From positions 19,813,501 through 19,877,500 of the forward strand of contig CM027382.1 in assembly GCA_015680905.1 (NCBI GenBank): a stretch of DNA of 64,000 nt. Reading direction: 5' to 3'. The position numbers were made by a program, and so were the translations under genes. The notes under the pieces are model-generated. The model ran no database searches. It worked only from the letters and a program-made list of their open reading frames with translations, and was not told where the DNA came from. Below are positions 1 to 11,332 of this stretch, in pieces. The DNA comes from Coptis chinensis. Taxonomy: Eukaryota > Streptophyta > Magnoliopsida > Ranunculales > Ranunculaceae. Numbering within the stretch: the stretch's first letter is position 1; each line of letters begins with the position of its first letter.

Positions 1-1329
1 TAGAATTTACAATTTCATAAACTATGGTTTTCGTCGGTTTAGTATTTCTGAATTTATTGTAAGAGTTTAGCTCTCGCTTAGGTTTCGTTTTTTCCTATGT
101 CGGGTTTTTGTTCTCATTCGTTTTGGTTAGGCGTTAGAATAGTATTCACTTATCATTGAAATATTTGGATCTTTGGGGGGTGTCGGTACATTTGATAGAA
201 ATTTGTAGATATGTTGAGGTCGTTAATGGCGCCAAGGTTATGACCAAGAAGATATGGCCGATTACCATTTTCTATTTTAGTTAACTGTTAAATGTTGTTG
301 TGTGTGTGTATTGGTTGATGGACGCCGGGATGTAGGATGGGAGCCTGTAAAGCTCTGTTAATGGCGTCCACCCAGCAAGGTCGTCTTTGCCCTTGAATGG
401 GTTGTTTTGTTGTGTTGGGTTAGGATGTTTGGAGTAGTGGGATTATGATGGATGAGTGGGGTCGGAGTGAAGTCTTTGTTGGGGCGGTTTGAAGCTCGGA
501 AAATCCGTCAATGGCGCACGCCATTACCGCGTTTTCTAGAGGATTTGGTTTGATCGTTTTAAAATTGTTTAAACTGTGTTTTGGTATGGTGGGTTGATGG
601 GATGATGTTTGGTGGTAGTGGGGATGGTTGGGTTGTCGATTTGAGCTTGGAGCAAGCTCTAATGGTGGCCGAAATTCCGTGATCTAGATTTAGGAATAAT
701 TTTGGATTGTATGATTTGGAGTTTTGCCTTTGTTAAAGTTGGAGGGTTTTCTTGATGAGTAAAACCGATGGGTTGAAAGGGGGGTGGTTGTGTGGAGGTT
801 GGTGGTGGCGGATTTGGGGGTCATTGTTGGTGGGAGGGATGATGAACGAGTAATTTCAATTTCGGTTTGGGCCTTGGGCCAAAACCTTAAGTTTTGTTTT
901 TTGGGCGGTTTAGTTTTGTTGGGCCGACCTTTGTTTTGTTTTAGATTGTTGGGCGAAATGTTTAAGTGTTTGGTTTGGGCCCAAATTCTATTAGTGGCTT
1001 GGCCGAAATTTCGATGGTGGTTGGCCGAAATGTCAGTTTTAGTTTTATGTGGGCTGAAATCTAATTTAAGTGGTTGGTTTTTTTTCCATTTGTATTTGTG
1101 GACCGGTTTTAACTTAATGTGTTGGGCCCGTTTCTAATATTGCTTGGACCAGTCCATTGGACTTAAAATAGATCTTTCTGGGTCTTTACATGTTTAAACT
1201 TTCAGGTTCTAAGGTTTGGGCTTGGCCAGTTGGGTCCGAACCATGACCTTGGTCACGAGCCCACGAGCATACGACTTTGTCCAAGCCATGAACCATGGCT
1301 ATGACTCGACTGTCGAACAGGAAAAAAAA

Positions 1330-1590
1330 CGGTTTGACTTTGACCCGGAGACGGTTTGACTTTTGACCGGGGATAGTTTGACTTTGATTTAGACGGATTT
1401 GACTTTGACCATCGACCGTTGACTTTGACTTTTGACCATGGACGGTTGACTTTCACCTTTGACTTTGACGATGACAGTTTGGCTTTGACCATGACATGTT
1501 GAGTTTGACCTTGACCATGAGGTGTTGACCTTTGACCGTTGACCGTTGACTTTGACCGTTGACTGTGAATGTTGACTTTTCCAGTTTTTC
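1330..1590. repeat. TTGAC-rich degenerate tandem repeat
   Basis: The motif TTGAC, followed mostly by C or T, occurs about two dozen times in roughly 260 bp, usually as TTTGACTTTGACC or GTTGACC. TTGAC[C/T] is the known core of the W-box bound by WRKY factors. No function is shown here. Minus-strand frames across it are low-complexity and are not genes. Confidence 0.8.
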
Positions 1591-2714
1591 ATATGTTTGT
1601 TTATATGGATATATATAGTAATAAAATACTGTCGGATATTGTATAACTTGGTTGGTAAATTATCTAATTTAGATTTGACGTGAGTAGTGTGTAAAGCATA
1701 TTGGGCTTTGATTGTGGACTGTGGACTGTTTATTTGTGCTACGTGTTATGTGTATATTATATGGACATATGTAGTAATAAAATGCTGTGGAAGCTTGTAT
1801 AATTTGGTGGTCATTATCTAAGAAAGATTTGACCTTGATGTTGTGTATTTTGACACGCGGACGATATTGAGGTGTTAGGAGACATTATATTCCTAATACG
1901 TTATAATAAAGATGTATGCGATACGTTGAAGCATTGTGACATGATATAATATGCTGGGATAGTTATATTAATGCAATATCTTGGAGAAATGTATATACAC
2001 TCCATTATTTTATATGTGAGATGCTAATATAGTATCGGTGAATATTTGCCCACGGGATTGTGGCGTAGTGCAATAATATATTGGCACGTGAAAGAATGAA
2101 AGTGACTATGAAATATAATTGAGATGTTTCTAGATATTATGGCTTAGTGCAATAAGGTAATTGACCTGCACGTGATATAGTAGAAATGTTTATGAGTCAT
2201 TAATGTATGACACCTGAATAAATTACATAACGAAAATCCTAGAACCTGACTACCACAACTCATGTGATTGGCCCTTCTGGCGTTTCAGTTAATCTGAATG
2301 GCCTTCGGGCGCCCTTCCGGGCGTTTCATTAATCGAAATGGCCCTGGGGCGAGTCGAATAGTGGCTTGATTATTCCGTCGCGAAAAAGAACGATGATGCG
2401 CATAATATTTTATGCCGAATAGTGGCAGTGCTTACATAGATTTGGCTTCCGTGTGAGGATTTACCTGGTGTGCGGCATCCCGCTCAGGGTGGTTACGCAC
2501 GGAGTGGCTCATTATGTAAGGGAGGCATGTGGATGTACATGTTCGGCGTTGGGTTTGCGATTGTGGTAGCCAGGGAAACTAGGTAAGACATAGATACGAC
2601 GTGATTTTAGGGACACGCAAAGAAAGCTTGAAATAATCTAATTATGGTAATGTGTTGGTTAATGATGTATCTTTAGATAGATGATTGTATATGCTTGGCT
2701 GGTTATAGTTTAGT

Positions 2715-2905
2715 TAGAACCTAAGGCGCCTCGATGGAGGAACTACATGCCTTATTTATTATGAGTATAGTTTGTTGTGTGGTTAGTGGGAAGTTAAAGG
2801 CACTCGATGGGAGGAACCGCCTTTATTAACTTTAAGATATGTTATATTAGCCGTTGAAAGTTAAAAGGCCTCGGTGGAGGAACTAACTGCCTTTATGGAT
2901 TGTGT
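2715..2905. repeat. Three degenerate direct repeats (GGCGCCTCGATGGAGGAACTA type)
   Basis: Three units spaced about 75-90 bp apart share a core reading CCTCGATGGAGGAACTA, ACTCGATGGGAGGAACCG and CCTCGGTGGAGGAACTA, each followed by a GCCTT-rich stretch. They lie inside the LTR-like sequence that ends at 3330. Confidence 0.7.
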
Positions 2906-3330
2906 ATATATATGTATATTATATGTTGTATTTTAGGGCTACTCACACCAAAGATTTTTATAATGCCAACCGATTTGCATGTTTGTTTATCGGGTGTGTT
3001 CATTCAATGAACATAGTTGATAAGTTTTGACAAGGTTTAGTGATGAAGAAGATTGTTCTTTGCTTGTGGTTAAGCATTGCATTTCAAGGTTGTGTTTTGT
3101 TTTCCCCTTGAGGTGATATAGATTTTCAGTTGAGATAATATTATTTACATTTTCATTTGTAAATTGTTTTATAATGAAGAGGACTTTGTTTAAGTTAAAA
3201 TTTTTATTGGTTTTAATTATCCCATATTTTAAACTGTTTATGGGCTTTGGAAGTGGAGAGGCGCACACCCTGAGATCAAGAGTCGGGGACAAATAATGTT
3301 TTTAGATGCTGCCGAAATTGGGGTGTGACA

Positions 3331-4203
3331 CCCCTAGAGAGAGAACTGGATATGTAGGCAATTCGTCCATACGAACTCGGTTAAACCCAATTAACCAATC
3401 CATCTCCCCCAAATTACCTACTCTAGTAAGGTTAGACAAAATAAAACATTTACACCCCTGGTCAGAGAATGATCACACACTCTCAGAAAGTTAGCTATAA
3501 AAAAAACCCCACCAATGTAATGAACGAAGACTGAATTAACGATTACAAATGAGTAATTAACAGTACAAACTTAGTCTTTGGCTATTGGCTTCTAAATCTG
3601 TGAAGTTTCACATGCACAAATTGCATATATAAGCAATATCAGCACAAGGACGCATGGTTTGAGCAATCTTTGCTACTGAACCACTCTCCCTACATGTACA
3701 TTTAGATTATAACAATACTACAATTCTATCTTACTTGGCAAAAAGAAAAAAGGGGACGCAGGGTTCAACTGGCTGAACCAGGAAAATCTTTGTTAGACTT
3801 GAGCTTCACCTTAATCGAGGGTGCACTTCCTATCCACATTCAATTTGTACAAAGAACAGAACTTGTACAGAGAAAGGTTGATTTGAGAAGGTGTCAAAGT
3901 TCCTTCCTTGTTCAGTGAGGGGCATACCATTGGTCTCATAATTAATCAGAAGGCCGGCAAAAGATTTAATTTCTTTGCTTGTAAAGGAGGGTCTTGATAA
4001 TTGGGCAGTGTTAAGGACTCACTGCATGTTTCAAAATAAAAGTGGAAACATATATATACTACCAAATCTTTGTCCTTCTCTTCTAGCAACATTTAATTTG
4101 CTAAATTTTAAGGAAGATGGAGATGAGTCTGCAAATAAGATGACTAAAATGAGCTTTCAAAATGAGTCATGCCACAAACTCTATGTGTACGTTCTATACA
4201 ATG
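3331..4203. other. Unassigned DNA between the LTR-like segment and the copia element
   Basis: AT-rich sequence with only short frames and no recognised domain. Because the copia element at 4204 duplicated CAATG, this stretch was directly continuous with 17244 before that insertion. It is therefore the best candidate for the old upstream region of the F-box gene at 17329. Confidence 0.5.
4199..4203. repeat. Target-site duplication CAATG of the copia element (left copy)
   Basis: CAATG directly precedes the 5' LTR at 4204 and occurs again at 17239-17243 directly after the 3' LTR. This fixes the element ends. Confidence 0.9.
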
Positions 4204-4445
4204 TGTTGAAGTATGTAGAGTCGGTCTCAAACATTTTATAAGTGTGGGACCGTATCTTATTTAAGTAGTTGCTATTTCAGTGAAGTCTATCACCCAGTAT
4301 AAACATATGAATTGTAGGTTAGAGTAAATATACTCTAAACCCTACCTTCTTCTTGTGCCTCCATCCTTTCTTCTTCTTCTTCTACACTCCATCACTTTAA
4401 CCTAACTAGCTAACCACTATATGTATCTCCTAGCATAATTTAATA
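4204..4445 (+). repeat. 5' LTR of the copia fossil
   Basis: 242 bp, starts TGTTGAAGTATG and matches the 3' LTR along its length. A TC-rich stretch (TTCTTCTTC) lies near the 3' end. The primer-binding site follows at once. Confidence 0.92.
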
Positions 4446-4459
4446 TGGTATCAGGAGCC
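4446..4459 (+). promoter_or_regulatory. Primer-binding site of the copia fossil
   Basis: TGGTATCAGGAGCC directly after the 5' LTR resembles the initiator-methionine tRNA complement used by most plant copia elements (TGGTATCAGAGC). Confidence 0.85.
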
Positions 4460-4615
4460 GACTCTGTTTAGAGAATGCTAGGAGAGAGATCCGCAGTTTC
4501 AAAGTTCCAGTTTTAGTATTAGTTGCTGTCATAGTATTATTTCGCTTCCGCAATCTCTCGGTATTGATAAAAAGGAGTACGTTAGGTTTTCAAAAGGGGA
4601 AGGCGTGGTATCGTC

Positions 4616-5172
4616 TGTTTGGGTAAGAACTCGCCCAAACACACCAATAGTTTTGTAAGGGAGGTTGTTGTAATGAATTGTTGAGACTGTACCTTCAATG
4701 GCTGCCTACGTATCCAAATCGTTCTCTGGAATCAAGTCTCTCAAATGAACGTAGTTCTTTGTTTCAAAGGAATGGGGTATTTATAGGATAATAATGAGAA
4801 ATATCATTTTCTTAATTGCTAGAAAATCTTATGTAATTATGTAAAGTCTTAATATGGAAGCATATCTTGACAAATATGTTTTCTAAATCTAAACCTGCTA
4901 TATCTAGCTTATGGCGCCATAATTTTGGGCAAGGCAGGCATGCCATAATTTTAGGCGTGGCGGTGCACGCCATAATAATTTGGGAAGGGGCGCGCACGCC
5001 ATAATTTTTGGGCAGACGCACGCACGCCATAATTTTGGGCAACGCAGGCACGCCATAATTTTGGGCGGCGCTGGCATGCCATAATCTTGGGCATCATGCC
5101 TAGTAGTGAGTGGCACTATAATGGTACCCAACGATGGTTGTTTATAAGGGTGCAAATATGGTGGCACATACA
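4616..5172 (-). repeat. 3' LTR (left on the plus strand) of the Tat-like fossil
   Basis: 557 bp, bounded by TGTTTGGG and CACATACA on the plus strand. It contains a tandem array of about 26-bp units near its inner end. A purine-rich tract in element sense lies beyond it at about 5173-5190. Confidence 0.92.
4905..5095. repeat. About 26-bp tandem repeat inside the left Tat-like LTR
   Basis: Units of the type GCCATAATTTTGGGC followed by a short GC-rich GGCAGGCAC-like spacer, about seven copies. The matching array in the right LTR is longer. Confidence 0.9.
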
Positions 5173-5629
5173 CTGCCCCCTCTTTGCCGGATGGAACTAG
5201 TTCCTTGTGGTTAAGAATAATAACAAAAACTGGTTCAAAAAGGATGCGACAGTGGAAGTTATAAACAAAGGTGAAGATTGTGAAAAGAAAGCAACCAAAG
5301 GTTGTTTGCTTGGCATGAATGCTTAAGGCTGTTTGTACGACCATGAAATTGATCGTTGTTTTTGTTCACTGCTTAGTTCAGGCAACACCAGTGGTATGAA
5401 AACACTCAATACTAATTAGATGGAGAAATTTTTTAGGCGTTAAAAGTTTCGCAGTCGCCCCCAATTGTTGGCATTTCACTGGAGAAACAACCATATTCTA
5501 CGACAGTTGGATAGATATTCCAACTATTCAATATCAACCAATGCTTACCCCCAGTTTTAAGGTGTGTATAAAATATTGGTGAAACTTGAGCTTTGTTGTA
5601 AAATTTGAGCTTTTGTGGTGCATGGATTG

Positions 5630-5945
5630 CAAATGCAAACTCTACGACTTTGTGGCGCATGGAGAGAGGTGCTGCAAACGCAAACTCTATGACTTTTTTG
5701 CACATTGAGAGAGGTGTTGTAAACGCAAACTCCATGACTTGGTGATGCACGGACTTTTTGATGCATGGAGAGAGATGTTGAAAATGCAAACTCCATGGCT
5801 TGGTGATGCACGAAGTAAGGTGTTGCAAACGCAAACTCCATGACTTTTTGGTACATGGAGAGAGGTGTTGAAAACGCAAACTCCACGACTTTTTGGTGCA
5901 TGGAGAGAAGTGTTGAAAACGTAAACTCCATGAGTTGAGCCTTCA
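5630..5945. repeat. 45-bp tandem repeat in the Tat-like fossil
   Basis: About seven units starting GCAAACTCCATGACTTTTTG, most 45 bp long with one longer variant. The period is a multiple of three, so long minus-strand frames run through the array. It lies between the RNase H part and the 3' LTR. Confidence 0.88.
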
Positions 5946-6123
5946 TATCAACTGTTTGTCTTTAAGAATGGTAACTGAGTAATTGATATATATTATTTTT
6001 GACTTACTAACTGAATGAAAATAAAGAACTATGGAATAATGCATTTTATTGATGATTGATAATCTGAAAAACAAAAGAATATTACTTCAAGGACCAGTTC
6101 TAAGGAACTGTCGACCCAAACTA

Positions 6124-7951
6124 CTAATTGTCTGGCTTGATAAAAACAAATCCTAATCCAAAGCCGAATTTGTTGTGTGAGCCATCCGTGTAAACCATCC
6201 ATGAATCGGGAGATAGGGCCGTAAGATTTGTTGGGCCTTCCTCGCCCCCAACTGCTGGCGCTTCACTAGAGATGCCTTCGTCTTGGTTGACTTCAGGGAT
6301 GAAATTGTCGATAGGGAAATATGCCATTTGGGATGCAAGTGCATGACCCTTTTCTAAAACGCGAGGTTCAAAATTGATGTTATAAGCACTTAAGTAGATG
6401 TCCCATTCTGCGAGTTTACTTGATTCCTAGGCACTTCGGAAAACTTTGCGTTGAGGATATTCCGTGTATACTTTGACCAATCTCCCTTGGAAATACAGCT
6501 TGAGGCGTCTGGCAGCATGAACCAACACTAGAGCAATTTTTTCAATTCTCGAATATCTGCTTTCCGCCCCCATTAGTGTTTTACTAATGAAGAAGATCGG
6601 ACGACCGTCTTCTCCATCGATGAAACGTGGATCGCACTTACTGCAGATATCAGAATGCCAAGTAAGCTCCAACAGGTTGCCCTGTAGCTGGGCTGGCCAA
6701 GATTGGTGGCGAGACCAGGTAGTTCTTGATTGATTGAAAAGCATTTTCACAATCATCATTCCACCTTGCTGAGTCTTTTAACGTCTGAAAAAAAGGACGA
6801 CACCGGTCCGAGTACTTAGAGATGAATCGATTTAGTGCTGCTAAGCGCCTTGTGAGCTATTGAATCTCCTTTTTTGTTTTTGGAGAGGGCATGGCTTGAA
6901 TGGATCGGATCTGTTCTGGGTTAGCTTCGATGCCTTGATGAGTCATCAAATACCCTATAAATTTCCCTTATATTAGTCCGGAAGCACATTTCAAAGGATT
7001 TAGCCGCATGTTGAATTCATCAATTCTGTCAAAAACTGATTGTAAGTCAGAGATGTGATCTCCACTGTATTTGGATTTTACAACCATGTCATCAATATAA
7101 GCCTCCATTGTCTTGCCTAACATATCTCCGAATATGGTGTCGATCATCCTCTGGTACGTAGCCCCTATGTTTTTTAAATTGAAATGCATAACTTGGTAAC
7201 AAAAAATCCCTTGGTCAGCTATGAATGCAGTTGCTTCTTGGTCCTTCACAGCTAGTGGGATCTGGTGGTAACCCGAATACGCATCCATAAATGATAATCG
7301 TGGGTAGCTAGGCGTAGCATCCACCAATTCGATATTCGTGGGAGAGGGTAGGGATGAATCGGGCAAGCTTTGTTAAGGTTCGCGGAAATCAATGCACACT
7401 CTCATTTTACCCCTCTTTCTTGGTAATGCAACCACATTAGACAACCACTGCGGATATGAAATTGGCCGTATAAACTTAGTTGAGAGTAAACGATCAATTT
7501 CCTCTCTGACTTTGAGTTTTCTTTCTGGGGCCATGCGCCTAGGCTTCTGCTGAACTGGCTTGATGGTAGGATCAATGTCAAGTGTGTGGCATTGAACTTC
7601 TGAGCTAATTCCTGGCATATGCTCGACTGACCAAGCAAAAATCTTTTTGTTCTTTCTGAGGAGTGCTACCATTTCCTTTTGTTCATTTTCCATCAGTTCT
7701 GCCGATATGAAAGTTGTTTCTCCGCCTAAATTCCCAATCTGAACTTCTAAAAGGCGGTCTATGGTCAGCGGTCCTTCATTTCTTGAACTAGCAGTGTAAA
7801 TATTGTGTGGGACTGATTCTGATTTAGATACTTGTTGCGAATTACTGAGAATTGTATTTTCCCACATATCCGACTGACGATATTCCTCCAAGACCTTTTC
7901 GCGGATTGTGGAAGCCATCCGTCTGTTGCAAGATGTTACAAATTTTGTCAA
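6124..7951 (-). pseudogene. pol region of the Tat-like fossil (RT, RNase H, second RNase H-like part)
   Basis: Minus-strand coding remnants in the order protease/RT to RNase H. RT features include MDAYSGYHQIPL and AYIDDMVVKS. RNase H features include ISKTLMGAESRYSRIEK. A second RNase H-like segment (MVYTDGSHNKFGFGLGFV) follows. Part of a Ty3/gypsy Tat-like fossil; broken. Confidence 0.9.
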
Positions 7952-8329
7952 GAGATGGGAACTTTATTGCACGGTGAAATGTAGAGACTCATCTTGCGTC
8001 CATCTTTGTGGAGCAGTCCCTTCCTAGGATTGCATTGTAAGGGGATTTGCAATTCATCGAAGGAATTCAATGTCGATTGACTTGTCCATTAAGCGTGGTA
8101 AAGAGACTCTTCCCTATGGGGTTGTTGTTGTTCCACAAACCCAATGATTGGATTATTTTCTGCAATAATTAAATTTTTTACATTTTGCATGTTCTTGTAG
8201 CAACCCCGCAAAAACGACGTACCGGATGTAACTTCCAAGCATTACCTATCATGATGCATTTGAACTTCGCCATAATCCAACGAAAAGCGAGATGACGACA
8301 AAGATCATAATGAGGATGATGGACGCCAA

Positions 8330-10654
8330 TTAGATCTCTATGACTAAAACATAGGGGACCAGGCTCTGTAGTTTCTGAACGAATTCCTTCAACAAAATCA
8401 ATGTTATTGGCGTGATAAAATTCACGAAGAAATCGAACTTAGCTCGTTGTTCACACTTTTGCCTTGCTCGTGAAATGTCATTGATTTTGGCATGACCAGC
8501 TAGTATGACATTGTGGCTAGTCATTACTAAATTTTGCTTCACAGTTTTTGAAAGCAAAAACTCGTCTAATTGTCCCTTGTCGACTAGTCTCTGTATTTTT
8601 CCCTTAAGGGATCTGCACTTTTCTGTTTCATGGCCGAAATCATTATAGAAGTGACACCAAAGATTTTTGTCACATTTAGACTTAGTGTGTTCAGGTAAGG
8701 GCATCAGAGGAAAAAGTAAGTTGCGTTCCTTGATCTTCTCATATATCGCATCATACTTGGCATTGAATGGAGTGAGCTTCATTTCCTCACGAACTGTGTT
8801 AACATTTTCAGATTTCTGTTGTTGCCCTTCCGATATGTTTTGCTTATGTTTTTCTTTACCTTCGTTTGAGTCTTTACTCCGAAAGTTTTTATCTCTGGAA
8901 GCTTTTGATCTGACATCTTCTTCCACATTAATGAACTGTTGCGTTCGTGCAAACAAATCGGACTTTGATTGTGGGGGGTCCCGTACAAGGGAGTTGTAGA
9001 TTCTGTTTTTATCAAAATGAACTCCTTCCTTGAATGCATGAATGATCATTACGTCAGGGACATCGGTGACCTCTGCTTGTAGTTGGTGGAAACGAATTAC
9101 GAACTTTGCCAGTGCTTCATCCTTTTGCTGCTTGGTGTTAAGCAAGATGTTGACATCCTTAGGACGTGTCCAATTATGCTTAAACTAATCTGTGAACTGG
9201 TTTGCTAATTCCTGAAATGACGCGATAGATTGAGCTGGAAAGCCAACGTAGAGCTTCTCCTTTTAACGTAGACGGAAAAAGTTTGCATAAAAGGGGGTCA
9301 TCTCTGCGCCAGAGAATTAGCCTACTTTTAAACTCCATAATATGATCGTTCGGGTCACCTCCTGCTTCTTTGAATGTAGGAAGTTCTGGTTGTTTGAATC
9401 CTTCCTGATACTCTGCATTTTGTATATTTAAGGAAAATCTCCCGACGACATCTTCGTTCACTGCAAGGTATTTCCATCGTGCATTAGCGACACCCACGTT
9501 GGTTATTGTTTTCTTGACAATGTCTTTGATTTGTTGTTCCGTGAATGCCCGCCTGTGACTTCTAGATTTCTGATTTGAGGAGTAATTTCACCACGTTGCA
9601 TCTCATGGTGTTGTCGCCCCCAACTATTGCTTTCTTCAATATTTGGCTGGTTCCTTAGGTTGCGAGACCTATGCTGATAAAAAGGGCTAAGCTGTCGAAC
9701 TGGGGAGGCGCTTCTTTGGGGTCGTCGTACTCTAGGCTAACCTTTGTTAACCTGTCTGTATCGGTTTGCTACATTCAATCCATGTCTAAGGTCATGTTGC
9801 AATTCGTCTCTGAGGTCCTAATCTTGGTGTCCAACATTGAGCCTTATGGTGGATGTTGTCCACCTTTCTGATGCGCTATGATCAACCTTCAATGATCTTG
9901 TCATGTTATGACCACTGCTACGCCTAGTGTTGTTGGTATTTCGAGATCTGGATCGCCTTCTTGAATGGGATGTATGTCTAGTTGACCTTGAGTGATTCTG
10001 ATGATGCTCAGGGACAGGCTCCAATGGATGGGATGTAGCGTAATTAAATTGTAGTCGGTTGAATACATTCCGATTTTCACCAGATCTGAGGGCTCTTGCC
10101 GGTGTGGAAGATGTAGCATCGGCGTCATCCCTTTGTACTTGCTTCCCTTTATCCAGTTGCTTCTGTAAGTAGTTGTTATGTTCTTTCTCTCTTCTGAATC
10201 TCTGACGCAACACTTCTAAAGGCACATCTTCATCTCCTATCTCCATATTATCTGAATCCGCTTTGTTTGCCTCTAGATCTTGAGAATGAGTTATTAGAGC
10301 CTGAAGTGGTGTACGTCTAGATCTGCATTGTCGTGGCACCTGGAGGTTTGAAGGCTGAGCTTGTAGATCTGGAGCGACTGGTTGATTCATCAAGGTCTGA
10401 CTAGTCGGAACTCCGGGATTGGGTAAGTTGTTTTCTTCTTCTTGTTGTAATCTTGCGTTCTTGCTCACTTGCTCACTTGTTGTTTTTGCCATTACCGAAT
10501 CTTGGAAGAAAGAACGTGGACGAAGGTTCGTTGGTAAGAACCACAGACGGCACCAATTATGTTTGGGTAAGAACTCGCCCAAACACACCAATGGTTTCGT
10601 AAGGGAGGTTGTTGTAATGAATTGTTGAGACTGTATCTTCAATGGCTGCCTCAT
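8330..10654 (-). pseudogene. gag region of the Tat-like fossil
   Basis: Minus-strand remnants of gag: an arginine/serine-rich leading part near the primer site, a capsid-like part with GDPNDHIMEFKSRLILWRRDD and LKGEALRWL, and a zinc-knuckle-like CHFYNDFGHETEKC. The order fits plant Ty3/gypsy gag. Broken. Confidence 0.85.
10541..10556 (-). promoter_or_regulatory. Primer-binding site of the Tat-like fossil
   Basis: Read on the minus strand, TTGGTGCCGTCTGTGG lies next to the 5' LTR (right LTR on the plus strand). It resembles the sequence common after Tat-group LTRs. Confidence 0.7.
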
Positions 10655-11188
10655 TATCCAAATCGTTCTCTGGAATCAAGTCTCTCAAATGAACGTAGTT
10701 CTTTGTTTCAAAGGAATGGGGTATTTATAGGATAATAATGAGAAATATCATTTCCTTAATTGCTAGAAAATCTTATGTAATTATGTAAAGTCTTAATATG
10801 GAAGCATATCTTGACAAATATGTTTTCTAAATCTAAACTTGCTATATCTAGCTTATGGCGCCATAATTTTGGGTAGGGCAGGCATGCCATAATTTTGGGC
10901 AGCGCAGGCACGCCATAATTTTGAACAGGGCAGGCACGCCATAATTTTAGGCAGGGCAGGCACGCCATAATTTTGGACAAGACAGGCACGCCATAATTTT
11001 GGGCAGGGCCGGCACGTCATAATTTTGGGCAGGACAGGCACGCCATAATTTTGGGCAGCGCAGGCACGCCATAATTTTGGGCGGCGCTGGCATGCCATAA
11101 TCTTAGGCATCGTGCCTAGTAGTGAGTGGCACTATAATGGTACCCAACGATGGTTGTTTATAATGGTGCAAATATGGTGCCACATACA
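10560..11188 (-). repeat. 5' LTR (right on the plus strand) of the Tat-like fossil
   Basis: 629 bp, matching the left LTR from TGTTTGGG to CACATACA. It is longer mainly because its internal 26-bp array (about 10855-11105) has more units, about ten against seven. Confidence 0.92.
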
Positions 11189-11332
11189 TCGTCGTCTCGC
11201 TGTATCTCTCAATTTCTACGTGCAGGCATGCACTCGCTCAGTTAAAGAGTCTTCGAGGCGTGCACGCGCTCGGAGTACTGTATCTCGCAGTTTCTTATTC
11301 TTTCCATCAAGTAAGTTTTTCTTCTCTTTACA

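Larger units (their letters stand above)
1..3330 (+). mobile_element. 3' part of a large LTR-like sequence (LTR-retrotransposon fossil)
   Basis: No long credible reading frame is present. The segment ends at 3330 with AATTGGGGTGTGACA, a TG..CA-type LTR end. The reverse complement of this end opens a second large element at 56665. Like that element, this one is packed with internal sub-repeats: TTGAC-rich DNA at 1330-1590, GC-rich hairpin-like units at 2270-2360 and three related units at 2715-2905. The left end lies outside the window, so length, TSD and age cannot be set. It could be a solo LTR or the 3' LTR of a Ty3/gypsy-type element; the family is inferred from termini and repeat style only. 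Confidence 0.5.
4616..11188 (-). mobile_element. Ty3/gypsy Tat-like LTR retrotransposon fossil nested in the copia leader
   Basis: Reverse-oriented element with LTRs at 4616-5172 and 10560-11188 and TSD TCGTC at 4611-4615 and 11189-11193. On the minus strand I recognise gag, reverse transcriptase (AYIDDMVVKS motif), a standard RNase H and, after it, a second RNase H-like segment (VYTDGS). The dual RNase H and the primer site TTGGTGCCGTCTGTGG point to the Tat group. The element is broken, with about half a dozen or more breaks, and does not look autonomous. LTRs differ by about 3 percent outside their variable repeats, so it is younger than the copia host, as its nested position requires. Confidence 0.93.

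Noticed and set aside
784-1137. 117-codon plus-strand frame
   Set aside because: It starts at GTG, has low-complexity Leu/Phe/Trp-rich content, no domain, and lies in a repeat-rich LTR-like segment.
1253-1592. Minus-strand Ser/Lys/Val-rich frames
   Set aside because: They are translations of the TTGAC repeat.
4905-5095. CRISPR-like appearance of regularly spaced repeats
   Set aside because: Units are directly abutting and degenerate, spacers are not unique, and the context is a plant LTR.
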